Source: Blastomussa wellsi (Eukaryota; Cnidaria; Anthozoa; Scleractinia; Plerogyridae). From it: a DNA stretch of 64,000 nt. Positions 11,020 through 22,090 of the stretch are shown piece after piece. Numbering within the stretch: the first letter of the stretch is position 1; each line of letters starts with the position of its first letter. Location of the stretch: assembly GCA_947652115.1 (NCBI GenBank), contig OX393562.1:2299515-2363514 (forward strand), read 5' to 3'. Made by a program: the position numbers and the translations under genes. Under the pieces are notes generated by a model. The model saw nothing but the letters and a program-made list of their open reading frames with translations. It did no database searches and was not told where the DNA came from.

Positions 11020-14000
11020 ATGGAGGCCGCGAGCAAGGATCTTGAAACGAAACTTACACAACTTCAGATCACCAGGGAAAAAACTGACGCTGTTCTTGCG
11101 AGCCAGAATGAGAACAAAATCAAAAGACATAGGGATGCGCTGTGTTCAGTGGTTGCCTCAGTGGAGAAAGCGAAGCGGAAAGTGGAAGAGTTGAAAATAT
11201 CTGCCGGCGAAGAACTTTCCGCCATTACCTCGTGGGGCGCTAAATTAGATCAAGATATCGAAGCTGTTGACCTCGATATGGATGGAATTTCTTCATTTCT
11301 GAGTAATTTTGATCAAGAGCAGATAGAAAAAGCTAGAAATAATCAGCTCGCTTTCGAAAAAGAGCTATTTGAGAAGAAGCTTCAATACACCAAAGAGCTC
11401 AAAAACGTGGACTCGCCGGATCAAGCGGCCGCGGGAAGTCAAAATGGTAAACAAAGTGCTGCGTCAGCGAAGTTACCGAAGCTTACTATTACAAAGTTCA
11501 ATGGAACTAATCTTGATTGGAATCGTTTTTGGGGCCAATTCACCGAGGGAATAGACAAGTCCGAAATGGCTGCTATCACTAAATTTTCCTATCTCAAGGA
11601 ATTTGTCGATCCTAAGGTCAGAAAAGGCATCGATGGGCTGCCGTTTACCGCCGAGGGCTATGAGAAGGCGAAGGCTATTTTGATCGAGCGTTACGGAAAT
11701 GTCAGCGAAGTAGTCAAAGCCTACGTTAAGGACATTTTGGATTTGCCGAAGATCAATGGAAGCCAGCCTCGGAAAATTCATCATTTTTACGAAAGATTGC
11801 TGTACGACGTTCAATCTCTCGAGACCATGGGGAAGCTAAGTTTGGTGAATGGAAACGTGGCTCTAACGATCGATAAACTTTCTGGAATTCGTGGAGATTT
11901 GGTGCGGAACGATGAAGATTGGCAAAGTTGGGATTTCCTTAAACTGTGTGACGCGTTAAAGTCGTGGACTCGCCGGAATCCAGTGGATTTTGATGAACCG
12001 CAGTCGTTCAAACATGATCGCACGCCCTCGCGAAATTACCATACAAAGCAGCAGGACGCCAAGACACGTGGTTGTGTTTACTGTGAAGATAGCTCGCACA
12101 GGAGTTCGGAATGTACACGCGTTGTTGGTTGCGACGAGAGGAAGAAATTTCTGGCTGAAAACAAACTTTGTTTTAACTGTGCTTGCCCAAAACATAGGGC
12201 TGCTGAGTGTGCAAGCAAGACGAGATGCAATTTATGCTCCAGGAAGCACCACACCTCCATCTGTCCTGATCAACAACCTAAGGCAGACAGCGTGTTGTCT
12301 TCTGTCGATGCTGAGAAAGTGGTTTACCCTGTTGTAGTGATTAAGGTTGGTGGTATTGAATGTCGTGCATTGTTGGATTCTGGTTCGTCTAGTTGTTATG
12401 CTTCAGCCAAACTTCTGGATATGCTTGGACAGAAGCCAACAGATATTAAGCCTAAGAGAGTTAAGATGCTTATGGCTTCAACCACAGCGAGAATGGAAGT
12501 TTTTAAGACCACTGTTTCGTCAAGGTCTGGTGATTACCGTTTAGATGTCAATCTCACCAAGGTCAATAGAGGAGAGCTCCTTAGCCTAGAAAATCCCCAA
12601 TACCAACAGTTGACTAACACTTACCCCCATTTAAAGGATGTGAAAATGGATGATACGGATACCAAGCCATTGTTGCCAGTTCATGTTATCTTGGGTGCTG
12701 GAGTGTATGCTCGCATTAAAACTGATACTCGACCAAGGATTGGTAACCAAGGGGAACCTGTAGCTGAGCGCACCAAATTGGGATGGGTTATTCTTTCTCC
12801 AGGAGAGGAGATTGATACTACACACATGCTTCTTACCCAAACTAGCCAAGTGGACTATGAGGAACTATGCAAGTTAGACGTGTTAGGACTTGCCGACACG
12901 CCGCAACATGACCAAGGTGAAGTGTACAGAGAATTTCGTGAGCAGTTATCGCGCAGTGAAAAGGGATGGTATGAAGCGGCCTTGCCATGGAAAGGCAACC
13001 ACCCTCCTCTACCTTCAAATGAGTATGGAAGTCTTCGCCGCCTGGAGAATTTGAAGCAGAAATTGAAACGGACCGGGTTGGAACAGGCCTACAGCGAGAT
13101 CATCGAAGAACAGAAAGCTGAAGGGATTGTGGAAACAGCTGATCAGCCAGCTCAGGGAGTGGAGTGCTACATCCCCCATAAACCTGTTGTCAGGGAAGAT
13201 GCCGCAACAACCAAAGTACGCGCAGTGTATGATGCATCTGCTAGAGCCTACCCTAATGCTGTGTCCTTGAATGATTGCTTGTATCAAGGCCCCCCTCTTC
13301 AAAATAAATTGTGGAATGTCCTTGTCCGGTCACGCATGCACCCTGTGGCACTTGTAGGAGATTTAAAGAAGGCGTTTTTGCAAGTAAGAATTAGACAAGC
13401 TGACCGTGATGCTCTGCGGTTTCATTGGAGGCAGGGAGAACAATTGAACATTGAGACATTGCGATTCACAAGAGCTTTATTTGGCCTAGCGCCATCTCCC
13501 TTTCTTCTTGGTGGTGTAATTGAGTGCCACCTGGACACCTGGAAAGAACGTGAAGAAGTTGTGATAGCTGAGCTGCGAGAAAGTCTATATGTGGATGACC
13601 TGCTAAGTGGTGGAGCAACAGTGGAAGAAGCCAAGGAGCTGAAGGAAAAAGCCATTGAGATCTTTGAAGACGCAACTTTTACATTGCATAAGTGGCAGTC
13701 AAATGAGCCTAGACTAGAAGAGGGTACTGCGTCTTCAGAAGAAGAGGAGACCTTTGCAAAACAGCAGCTTGGAGGGCCCCAGGCAGGAGAATCAAGCCTA
13801 CTCGGACTGGGATGGAACAAGAAAAGTGATGAGGTCATTGTATCTTTCCCTGACTGGGAAGCAGCCCCAACTAAGAGAGGTGTTCTTCGCAAGCTTGCAA
13901 GTATCTATGACCCCTTAGGCTTAGTTTCGCCAGTGACTCTGGTTGGGAAGTGTTTGTATCGTGCTGTATGTTGTGAAAAGTTGGCATGGGATGCGGAGTT

Positions 14001-16188
14001 GACAGGCAGGCTGAAACTCAAGTGGCAGCGGTGGGAACAGAGTCTACCCAAACAGATATCTGTAAGTCGTGCTCTCGCTGACCACAGGGAACCCATCCAT
14101 GAAATTCATTTGCATGGCTTTGGAGATGCAAGTAGCTGTGGTGTAGGTGTGGCCGTGTATGCAATCGTTAAACAAGAATCTGGGACAACTCAACGGCTCC
14201 TAGCAGCGAAAGCCAGGCTCGCCAAACAGGGTTTAACGATCCCCCGACTTGAGCTAGTAGCGGCGCATATGGTGACAAATGTGTTGGTTAACGTGAGAGA
14301 CGCATGGAAGGGTTTTCCTGTTGTAACCCTAAATGGTTGGCTGGATAGCTTAGTTGCTCTCTTTTGGATAAGTGGTGGTGGGCAGTATAAGCAGTTCGTG
14401 GAAAATAGGGTGCAGAAGATCCGTGCACATCCAGAGATTACATGGAGGCATGTTCCCACTAAGGAAAATCCGGCTGATGTTGCGAGCAGGGGCGGTGATG
14501 TTGAGTTTAGTGAGCTTTGGTGGAAGGGTCCAGACTGGGTGGCAGATTGTGAAAGCTGGCCTCCACAACGTGTTATTCAGCCCTCTGAAGCAAGTACAGC
14601 AGAACTGAAAGCTACCAAAGAGTTGTTCAAGGTTGCTGTGGATAAAGCTGACAGGCTGTATGAAGTTCTCGACAAGTTTGAACTAAGGAAAGCTCTGAAC
14701 ATTTGTGCATGGATTACACGGTTTGTGCACAATTCTCGACACTCTGATCAGAAATTGAGAGGTCCCTTGACAACTGAGGAGTTACAGAAACAGCACCTGT
14801 TCTGGGTGAAAAGAGCTCAGCAGAGTTGTGAGTTTGAAGATGACCGCCTGCGTCTGAACCTGCAACCTAACCCGGATGGAGTTTTGGAGTGCCGTGGAAG
14901 AATACAGGGACTCTATCCTCTATACCTCCCTGACAAGCACTTGTACACTAAGAAGTTAGTACATCGTGAGCACCTGCGCACCTTACACGGGGGAGTGAGC
15001 TTAACAATGACAAGTGTAAGAAGTAACCACTGGGTCCCACGCCTAAGAAAGCTAGCAAAGCAAACCATAAGAGCTTGCCAAGGTTGCAAACGATTCCAAG
15101 CAGTAGCAGCAGCAAACCCTCCACCTGGCAATCTTCCTGTGGATCGGACACAAGGAACACACCCATTCCAGGTGATTGGTGTCGACTATGCAGGGCCGAT
15201 CAAATACAAGAAACGTGGAAAGGAAGAAAGCAAGGCGTACATCGTGTTATATGCATGTTCCCTGTGTCGTGCATTGTATTTGGACTTGGTCCCCTCACTG
15301 GAAACCAGAGAGTTCATTCTGAGTCTAAAGAAGCTGATTGCCAGAAAAGGACGTCCGCAGATTATATACTCTGATAATGGATCTACATTTGTCGGGGCAG
15401 CACAATGGTTGAGGAAAGCTATGTGTGACGAGAAGTTTAACAAGTTCCTTGCTGAGAATAGTATTACGTGGAAGTTTAATCTCAGTCGCGCCCCGTGGTG
15501 GGGCGGGCAATTTGAGCGGATGGTTGGATTAGTAAAAAACGCCCTTAACAAGATCATCGGGTACGGTTTCCTGTCATGGGAAGAATTGGAGGAAGTGCTG
15601 CTTGACGTTGAAATAACATTGAATAACAGGCCCCTTTGCTACGTGGAGGATGATGTGGCGTTACCGACTCTCACCCCTAATCTCATGATGTTTCCTCAGA
15701 GCAACATCTTACCTGATCTGCAACCACACCACATTGATGATGCAGATTTGCGACGAAGAGCCAAACATCTCCGCAAGTGTAAGGATGCCTTATGGAGAAG
15801 ATGGTCAAGCGAGTACCTCCGTAGCCTGAGGGAGCGGCACAACCTCAAGCATCAAGGCAAACTCTGTACCTTGGCAGTTGGTGATGTAGTGATTGTAAAG
15901 TCTGAGGAGAAGAAAAACAGGGGAAAGTGGCCACTCGGCATTGTCCAGGAACTGTATCCAGGAAAGGACGGAGTAGTGAGAGCTGTCAAGTTACGAGCGG
16001 GGAAAAACTTCCTTGAAAGACCAGTGCAGCATGTTTATCCTTTGGAACTTTCTTGTGATACATTTGTTCGGGCACAAGCAGAAGAGCTTAATGCTGAGGC
16101 GCCTGTATTCCGGCCACGAAGATTGGCCTCCTTGCAAGCAGAAGAGAGGATCCGTCGAATTGCTGAATCAGAGGAGAACTTAGAATAA
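11020..16188 (+). CDS. BEL/Pao gag-pol polyprotein (intact, 1722 aa)
   Basis: One uninterrupted frame. The ATG at 11020 is preferred; the open frame extends upstream into the LTR but without an earlier ATG. Order of parts, numbered from this Met: coiled-coil gag N-terminus; DUF1759-type gag (about 150-290); zinc knuckles of CX2CX4HX4C type (about 350-400); retropepsin-like aspartic protease with LLDSGSS (about 450); reverse transcriptase with GDLKKAFLQV and catalytic YVDD (about 856); RNase H with GFGDASS (about 1033); H2C2 zinc domain; integrase D-D-E in GVDYAGP, SDNGS and GGQFERM (about 1387, 1451, 1497); and a C-terminal DUF5641 domain. This is the BEL/Pao order, with integrase after RNase H. 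There is no envelope frame. All key residues look present, so the copy may be competent or only recently silenced. Confidence 0.95.
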   Translation: MEAASKDLETKLTQLQITREKTDAVLASQNENKIKRHRDALCSVVASVEKAKRKVEELKISAGEELSAITSWGAKLDQDIEAVDLDMDGISSFLSNFDQEQIEKARNNQLAFEKELFEKKLQYTKELKNVDSPDQAAAGSQNGKQSAASAKLPKLTITKFNGTNLDWNRFWGQFTEGIDKSEMAAITKFSYLKEFVDPKVRKGIDGLPFTAEGYEKAKAILIERYGNVSEVVKAYVKDILDLPKINGSQPRKIHHFYERLLYDVQSLETMGKLSLVNGNVALTIDKLSGIRGDLVRNDEDWQSWDFLKLCDALKSWTRRNPVDFDEPQSFKHDRTPSRNYHTKQQDAKTRGCVYCEDSSHRSSECTRVVGCDERKKFLAENKLCFNCACPKHRAAECASKTRCNLCSRKHHTSICPDQQPKADSVLSSVDAEKVVYPVVVIKVGGIECRALLDSGSSSCYASAKLLDMLGQKPTDIKPKRVKMLMASTTARMEVFKTTVSSRSGDYRLDVNLTKVNRGELLSLENPQYQQLTNTYPHLKDVKMDDTDTKPLLPVHVILGAGVYARIKTDTRPRIGNQGEPVAERTKLGWVILSPGEEIDTTHMLLTQTSQVDYEELCKLDVLGLADTPQHDQGEVYREFREQLSRSEKGWYEAALPWKGNHPPLPSNEYGSLRRLENLKQKLKRTGLEQAYSEIIEEQKAEGIVETADQPAQGVECYIPHKPVVREDAATTKVRAVYDASARAYPNAVSLNDCLYQGPPLQNKLWNVLVRSRMHPVALVGDLKKAFLQVRIRQADRDALRFHWRQGEQLNIETLRFTRALFGLAPSPFLLGGVIECHLDTWKEREEVVIAELRESLYVDDLLSGGATVEEAKELKEKAIEIFEDATFTLHKWQSNEPRLEEGTASSEEEETFAKQQLGGPQAGESSLLGLGWNKKSDEVIVSFPDWEAAPTKRGVLRKLASIYDPLGLVSPVTLVGKCLYRAVCCEKLAWDAELTGRLKLKWQRWEQSLPKQISVSRALADHREPIHEIHLHGFGDASSCGVGVAVYAIVKQESGTTQRLLAAKARLAKQGLTIPRLELVAAHMVTNVLVNVRDAWKGFPVVTLNGWLDSLVALFWISGGGQYKQFVENRVQKIRAHPEITWRHVPTKENPADVASRGGDVEFSELWWKGPDWVADCESWPPQRVIQPSEASTAELKATKELFKVAVDKADRLYEVLDKFELRKALNICAWITRFVHNSRHSDQKLRGPLTTEELQKQHLFWVKRAQQSCEFEDDRLRLNLQPNPDGVLECRGRIQGLYPLYLPDKHLYTKKLVHREHLRTLHGGVSLTMTSVRSNHWVPRLRKLAKQTIRACQGCKRFQAVAAANPPPGNLPVDRTQGTHPFQVIGVDYAGPIKYKKRGKEESKAYIVLYACSLCRALYLDLVPSLETREFILSLKKLIARKGRPQIIYSDNGSTFVGAAQWLRKAMCDEKFNKFLAENSITWKFNLSRAPWWGGQFERMVGLVKNALNKIIGYGFLSWEELEEVLLDVEITLNNRPLCYVEDDVALPTLTPNLMMFPQSNILPDLQPHHIDDADLRRRAKHLRKCKDALWRRWSSEYLRSLRERHNLKHQGKLCTLAVGDVVIVKSEEKKNRGKWPLGIVQELYPGKDGVVRAVKLRAGKNFLERPVQHVYPLELSCDTFVRAQAEELNAEAPVFRPRRLASLQAEERIRRIAESEENLE

Positions 16189-16336
16189 CTTGAACATTCA
16201 GAACTTTGAGCGGACAGTAAATCCTTTTTCGTGTAGACATAGGATTTTACTAGTAACTTTCTAAAGTTTTTGTTAACGTTGTTGTTGTTGCCCAGTCTCC
16301 TGAAAAGTAGACAACATTATCACATTTGTTGATAAT

Positions 16337-16346
16337 GGGGGGAGAG
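16337..16346 (+). other. Polypurine tract
   Basis: GGGGGGAGAG directly before the TGTCGG start of the 3' LTR, the expected site for plus-strand priming. Confidence 0.7.
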
Positions 16347-16561
16347 TGTCGGAGACTGGGCCCGAATATAGTTAGAAATTTGATTGACAGATGTGATTAT
16401 AACATGTGAGCGCAATCGAGCGTAAAAAACTTTCCTTCGGAGCGTGAGAATTGTGAACTGTGTGAAGTGCTGGAAATAAATCTGTTCAGTTTATCTTGTG
16501 ACTTGTGACCTTTGTTGGGCAAACTAAACTTTTCAAATTGCTACTGGAGGCATTCCCAACA
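16347..16561 (+). repeat. 3' LTR of BEL/Pao element (215 bp)
   Basis: Near-identical copy of 10736-10950 with the same ends. It is followed by ACCC, matching the bases before the 5' LTR. Confidence 0.93.
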
Positions 16562-16937
16562 ACCCTCCGGGAATACGAATATTGTCTATACACTGTAAAG
16601 CACAAATGAAATCAAATCACATTAAATCAAATCAAACGTAAAATGTTGGGCTCTTTTTACCTTAATTCCCTTAATTCCCTTTAATGATGTACATCTATTG
16701 AACTCAAGAAATCAACAACTGCAGAAGTGAATGTGACCGTACTGTCTCGTGAATGCACCGAAATGCACACGCTTTGTTCGCGTCTTAATTAAACATACGC
16801 ATCCCTAACGAACTTGCAACACAAATCTTGGTTCGTTTATCATCTGTTACTGAATTACCGAGTGACATAATCGACATTATGATCTCAATAATCTTTTTCC
16901 ATAATCAGGTTTTCAGCGGGATAAACCTATTTTACCT

Positions 16938-17166
16938 GCAAAGTCTTTCCCGTAAAACCGTGAACACCAGAAAAAATTTCTGGAATGTTTATTGTGTAGT
17001 GAGCAATCGCAGCAAAGTTCAGGACACGCGAACAAACCTCAAAACCACAAACTAATGACCGTTGCCGTTTACGGTTTAGTTTTCTCACACCTGATTGGCT
17101 TTTTTGTAACACAATAACATCCCATAAACATTTTTGGTGTTCACGGTTTTAAGGGAAAGACTGTAA
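16938..17166. mobile_element. MITE family 'AACCGTGAACACC', copy 2
   Basis: Inverted termini GTCTTTCCCGTAAAACCG and CGGTTTTAAGGGAAAGAC. The interior closely matches copy 3 at 37412-37646 and more distantly copy 1 at 7619-7845. Confidence 0.85.
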
Positions 17167-17748
17167 GCAATCCGCATTCTGCACCAACTTCTTTAGTCGA
17201 TTCTTATAATGCAAATCCCTAAAAATACTTTTTACTTACAGTTTTGTAGAAGGCTTTTGATTGTAGGGTTAATCCTTCAGATTTCTCTACAAGATCGTCC
17301 AGTTTCTCGCCTCTTTGTAGCACTGCCTCTATTGTGTTATGCTGGGGGGGGGGGGGGGGGGAATGAAAGAACATTAAACACATACAGAACTGCTGGGTCA
17401 AGTTGCCTGCAATGTCGCGGTAATATGATTGTCCGCCATTAATTATGCATGGATCTACACATTAAATTGGCAGTGAGTAACAATCTTTTGTTGGCAAAAC
17501 CATGCCCCCACAACAGACAAAGATGATTTCCGAGCGTTACTAAAGGCAATTTTAAAAACCGAGACAAACTAGAAAAGGGTCGGGACGATTTAGTCTGCTG
17601 CCCAAGATGTATTACTCATGTAATACATCTTGAAAAGATTAGCCTAAAATACCGCTGGCTTCCTACTGTAGTAGCTTCCTCATTCGAAGCCACCCTTGTT
17701 TCATTTAGTTGAATGTTGCCTTGTTGGTGAATTTTTTTTTCAAATATA

Positions 17749-18019
17749 AATTATTTCATATACTTTATGCCATTTCACTCCTCACGGAGAAATATGGGAA
17801 ATATGGACTCAATAAATTGACCTCTATCCCAACGTGTGGCTTCATAGCTCAGTTGGTAGAGCATCGCACCGGTATCATGGAGGTCATGGGTTCGAATCCC
17901 GTTGAAGCCCTGAATTTTTTCAGGCTTCTTTATTCCACTTGCTTAAATTGGAAATTCACTGCGGTGATCATTTCTGACTTACATCTACAGTTCATATGTG
18001 AATTATTTCATATACTTTA
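17749..18019 (+). repeat. tRNA-bearing SINE-like repeat with 19-bp direct repeats
   Basis: The exact word aattatttcatatacttta occurs at 17749-17767 and 18001-18019, on either side of a tRNA-like unit. Behind the tRNA-like part comes a short hairpin (cctgaa...ttcagg). The ends look like a long target duplication from LINE-driven insertion, or like the junction of a tandem unit. An ATT microsatellite follows at 18021-18039. Confidence 0.6.
17838..17909 (+). tRNA. tRNA-like sequence (degenerate, in a repeat)
   Basis: 72 bases with a perfect 7-pair acceptor stem (GGCTTCA/TGAAGCC), D-arm GCTC/GAGC, and T-arm ATGGG-TTCGAAT-CCCGT. The A and B boxes are good. The anticodon arm is poor: 27-31 TCGCA against 39-43 CATGG pairs badly, and position 33 is not T. 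A working tRNA is unlikely; it is probably the Pol III head of the surrounding repeat. Confidence 0.5.
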
Positions 18020-18555
18020 CATTATTATTATTATTATTTTACAGGTTTCCTTGCCACTTTGAGTTCGTTTTAGTATAAAAATTGTACTTCTTTTTACCTT
18101 TTACTGTTATCGTGTACTTTTGATTGTTTGCCATGGATTTTAATAAATAAAGGGAATTTTTCTTCACTGCCGAAGATGACTATTCGTGCCAGAATGCTAC
18201 TGCGCTGAAAGTGAATCCTAGTTGAATTTAAGAATTTCTGGTTTGTGATCATGCTTGGACCCGACCGCCACAAGTCTTCTTAGAGATTACCTAATGTATG
18301 CAGCTTCATTTACGTTGCACTTACTAAGACTATTTTAGTTTCATCAAGTTCTGCTTGTACTTTTGTCATTGCATCGGCTTCTCTTGGATTCTGTGACATA
18401 CACAACACAATACAATGACATGTAAGTCACGAAACTGTTACAACACTTGCAGAATATTACATGTATATTCAATGATTAGTATAAACCTAACTACCGTTCT
18501 ATCATGAATGCTGTCCTCTGATTAGCTACACTACTCACCATCTATTTAAACAATA

Positions 18556-19423
18556 GAGTGCTTCTGTCAAGGAACTAATGGCTGAGGGAAAAATTAATAT
18601 GCTAGTTTTACGAACATCAAATTTCCAAGGGACAACAATCAGACCGATAATCCGAGACTTACACTCTATTGTCTTTATTGGTCACCAATAAATTTTCTTC
18701 CACGCGCACATTCATAAACTACATGTAGCATTTTGAGTTTTTTGCTGCAAGCCAAAATGTACGAATAAATGAAAATCCTTCAAGAAACCTTCTAAAGGTA
18801 GATCAATCAAATAGCGTTTGTTTGAATGTTATTGTTTTCTTAACGAAAGCCCGCTTGTTTACAAAAAAATTCACAGACAGGCGCTATCCATCCGGGAATT
18901 TTCCTTGGACGGGCACTATGCACTTCTATAGTTCACCACTAAATTTTCTCCGATTCTGATTGGTACTAAATTGATCATGTGACACGATAGTGTTCATCCG
19001 CGGAGGGCACTATCAGTGCCTAGTGCCCGTCCGAGGAAAATTCCCAGATGGATAGTGCCCGTCCGTGAAATTTTTTTGTTAACAAGCAGTCTTTCGGTAA
19101 AAAATCAAACGCTATTTGGTTTATCTGTATTTTGAGGGTTTCTTACCTGATTTTCGTGTATTCGTACATTTCGGCTTGCAGCAAAAAACTCAAGATGCTA
19201 GTTTGTGAATGTGCGTGCGGAAAAAAATTTAGTGGTGAACAATAAAGACAATAGAGTGTTTGTCTCAGAACTATTGGTCTGATAGTTGCCCCTTGGAAGT
19301 TTGATGTTCTTAAAACTAGCATATTTGCCATCGAAGCTTCATTTCTCGGGCAAATATTTGTTTTAAGAACATCAAATTTCCGCGGGGCAACTATCAGCCG
19401 ATAGTTCCTCGACAGAAACACTC
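18556..19423. mobile_element. Large composite foldback element
   Basis: The left end (gagtgcttctgtcaaggaac) and right end inverted (gagtgtttctgtcgaggaac) match. Long inverted blocks continue inward, for example a Gln/Lys-free word 'ttgctgcaagcc' near 18741 opposite 'ggcttgcagcaa' near 19171, and 'tccttggacgggcact' near 18900 opposite 'agtgcccgtccgagga' near 19022. The right end has a second nested palindrome, 19255-19423. No transposase is present. Confidence 0.75.
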
Positions 19424-19677
19424 GCGTCACGAGTTTAATTTAGACCAATGAGAACTGGAGAAAATTTAATGGTGAAAACAATTGAGCACACATTCTCCAC
19501 ACCCCACCCCCTCCAGCGTTCTCACGTTCTCGCCCCAATTCTCCTAGCCTGCAGTGAATCCGAAATGGCGGCTAAACACTTGATGAATGATGAAAACTAC
19601 CAAAACTGCCTGTGCTGCAGGCTATGGCCAGGGCAATTGGATGGGGATAAATCTGCCCTGGAGTGACATCTCTTCCA

Positions 19678-20231
19678 TTAAAGTGCATGTGACACGAAAT
19701 TTTTTTCTCTTGTGTTTTGTAGTTGGATATTTAAAGGAAACGTTTCGAAGCTGTAAAAGTGCTGGAAAAATCTAAAAAGCATTGTTTTTGCTTTCAAAAT
19801 ACGCGCAATTTCCCTCCAAATCTGTCCCAGAGACTGGGACCTAGTTTATAGATGGCGAAGTTATTTGTGACGTCACATTGTATACCTTTGCCGCGAAGGT
19901 CTGTTGTCGCTAAGAGGATTCTGCAGTACTTCGTAGTGGACAGATAGTGCATTGAAAGGCAAAGATGTCCAGTGATTCTAATGATTCCTTTGAGTCGGAC
20001 TCTTCTGAAAGTTGCATTGAGGTACACAATGTGACGTCACGTTCCGATATCACGTGCGATTTTGGCCGTGGGATGACCGGGACAAATTGGAAGGCAAATT
20101 AAGCGTATTTTGAAAGCAAAAAAAAAAATGCTTTTTAGATTTTTCCAGCAGTTTTAAGGCTTTGAGTCGTTTTCTATAGATATCCAACTACAAGAATCAA
20201 GAGAAACAATTTTGTGTCATATGCACTTTAA
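19678..20231. mobile_element. TTAA-flanked MITE (554 bp)
   Basis: Starts TTAAAGTGCATGTGACAC and ends in the inverse, GTGTCATATGCACTTTAA. Inverted similarity runs about 150 bases inward (words such as 'tagttggatat' and 'gctttttagatttttcc'). TTAA at both edges is the target preference of piggyBac and Kolobok elements. The right edge abuts a SINE 3' part, so the MITE probably landed in that SINE. Confidence 0.75.
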
Positions 20232-20330
20232 GGGGAGTAGAAATACTCCTTGTCACTTCACGCTACAGAGACAGAGACAAGCTTCAACGTGATGGGCCAC
20301 TAGGCTCGAATCAAGACTTAACCATAATTC
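20232..20330 (+). repeat. SINE 3' part (same family as 23527-23828)
   Basis: Matches the 3' part of the SINE at 23527-23828: 'gggagtagaaatactcc', a 'cacttcacgcta' block and the tail 'gggccactaggctcg...gacttaacc'. The 5' side is separated by the MITE at 19678-20231; weak resemblance to the SINE body continues left of that MITE. Confidence 0.65.
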
Positions 20331-20821
20331 AAAAAATAACAGCAATTTTGCATATTTTAAGAAAGAACCACACTTTTCGCAGTATATGTAATAGAAACAC
20401 AACATCAAAACTGTGGTCAGTGTCGACCCTGCAGCAAACTTTTCTTTTGGTCAGCACTAAAAGTGCAGTCTCCAATCCAATAATTTTTTAGCATGCAGCC
20501 AGGGAGTACTGTATAATAATAATAAAAATATATTACTTGTTGCCAACAAAATAATAATCTCTGAGTGCGATCAAAATAACCAGAAGTCTATGGAACACAG
20601 ACTTTCCCTTAGAGACACAGAAAAGAGGGGGGGGGGGAGGGTTCTTTTTGACTCCCTAAATAACTTTTAAGAACAGCCACATGTGTACATTTGTACCTGA
20701 TATTTTTCCAGATATTCCTCACATTCTGGCCAGGATATTGAGCTACACAAAGAGAAGCCCGAAATGAAAGAAAGTCAACATATGAACTCAACGGATTGTA
20801 TAATTATTATTTACACCGTAA

Positions 20822-20892
<71 letters not shown>

Positions 20893-20893
20893 T
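20822..20893 (+). repeat. (AAT)n microsatellite
   Basis: About 22 uninterrupted AAT units plus imperfect neighbours. Poly-Ile and poly-Leu ORFs over it are artefacts. Confidence 0.95.
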
Positions 20894-21186
20894 AATAAAT
20901 ACCAATACCAATGACAACAATAATAATAAAAATAACAGCAATAGTAGTAATACAACCCTCCATGTTGGGACCATTTTAGTCACCATGGTAACAAAGTTTG
21001 GTGCTGGCGACAAAATTGCAACAGAAGCCACCAGCTGGAGACTAAATTTGAGAAGGAGGATTGAGTGCTTGAGCTAAATTTAGCGATTAAAATTTTTGCT
21101 GGCGACCAAACATAAACAGTCAGTGGCAAATGGCCACTAAGGAACAAAAATGAATGTGGAGGGTTTTCATAGTGATAGTGATTCAT

Positions 21187-21385
21187 AATTGCTTAATTGA
21201 CCACTCCCCAATAGGCTTTTCAGATCCAATGCAAACAAACCTACTGTAGAAGCACATAATTATTATAATATTACTGAAAATAAACATAACAAGCTTAAGA
21301 ATCCCAAATCACAGGAGGCAGACCAGTTATTTACAAGTTATGGATTTCAACTCCAATGCTCTAACCACTTGGCAACACTGCTTCC
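21187..21385 (-). repeat. tRNA-derived SINE, copy 1
   Basis: On the - strand a tRNA-like head (GCCAAGTGGTTAGAGC, then TTGAAATCC) is followed by a body with 'gcctcct' and 'gggattcttaa', and the 3' end 'gcctattggggagtggtc'. The same parts in the same order occur at 59225-59712, which defines a family. No B-box of standard form is left. Confidence 0.6.
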
Positions 21386-21836
21386 AATAACCTACATTTA
21401 AGGTGAAATTCTAACACAAAAACTATATACCGGTATACTGTATACCACTGAGCACAGTGATGAATATGTGACCCTCCACGGGGTAACAGGTAAGAAGGTG
21501 ATGACACGGGCACGCGTGGAATGACACGGCATGCTTAGCGTGCCATATGACACAGATATGCACATAATTATTGAAACATTTGCTTACTTGGGTTCTGCTG
21601 TTTTCCAAACAGAAGGTGAAAATTTCTGGGAAAAATCCTCTAAAAACTAGAGGAAAAAAGAAGTAAATAAAGTACACTACAGTTATAAGTAGAAAAATAT
21701 ATAAAATAATAATTTGTAAGTGCTTTTAATTATTAAAATGCGAATGTTATGCACTCCTTTTGTTTACTCCTTCTGATGTCAAACTGAATAAAACAAAACA
21801 CCTCAGACCTGGATTATATTACTTAATTTATTTACC

Positions 21837-22090
<254 letters not shown>

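Larger units (their letters stand above)
10736..16561 (+). mobile_element. Complete BEL/Pao LTR retrotransposon
   Basis: Two 215-bp LTRs (10736-10950, 16347-16561), a primer-binding site, a full gag-pol frame and a polypurine tract (GGGGGGAGAG) just before the 3' LTR. The LTRs differ at about 2 of 215 positions, and the flanks share ACCC. A young insertion, in the direction of ATP5ME transcription but outside that gene. Confidence 0.95.

Noticed and set aside
19143..19430. 95-codon - strand ORF
   Set aside because: Falls in the inverted arms of the composite foldback element.
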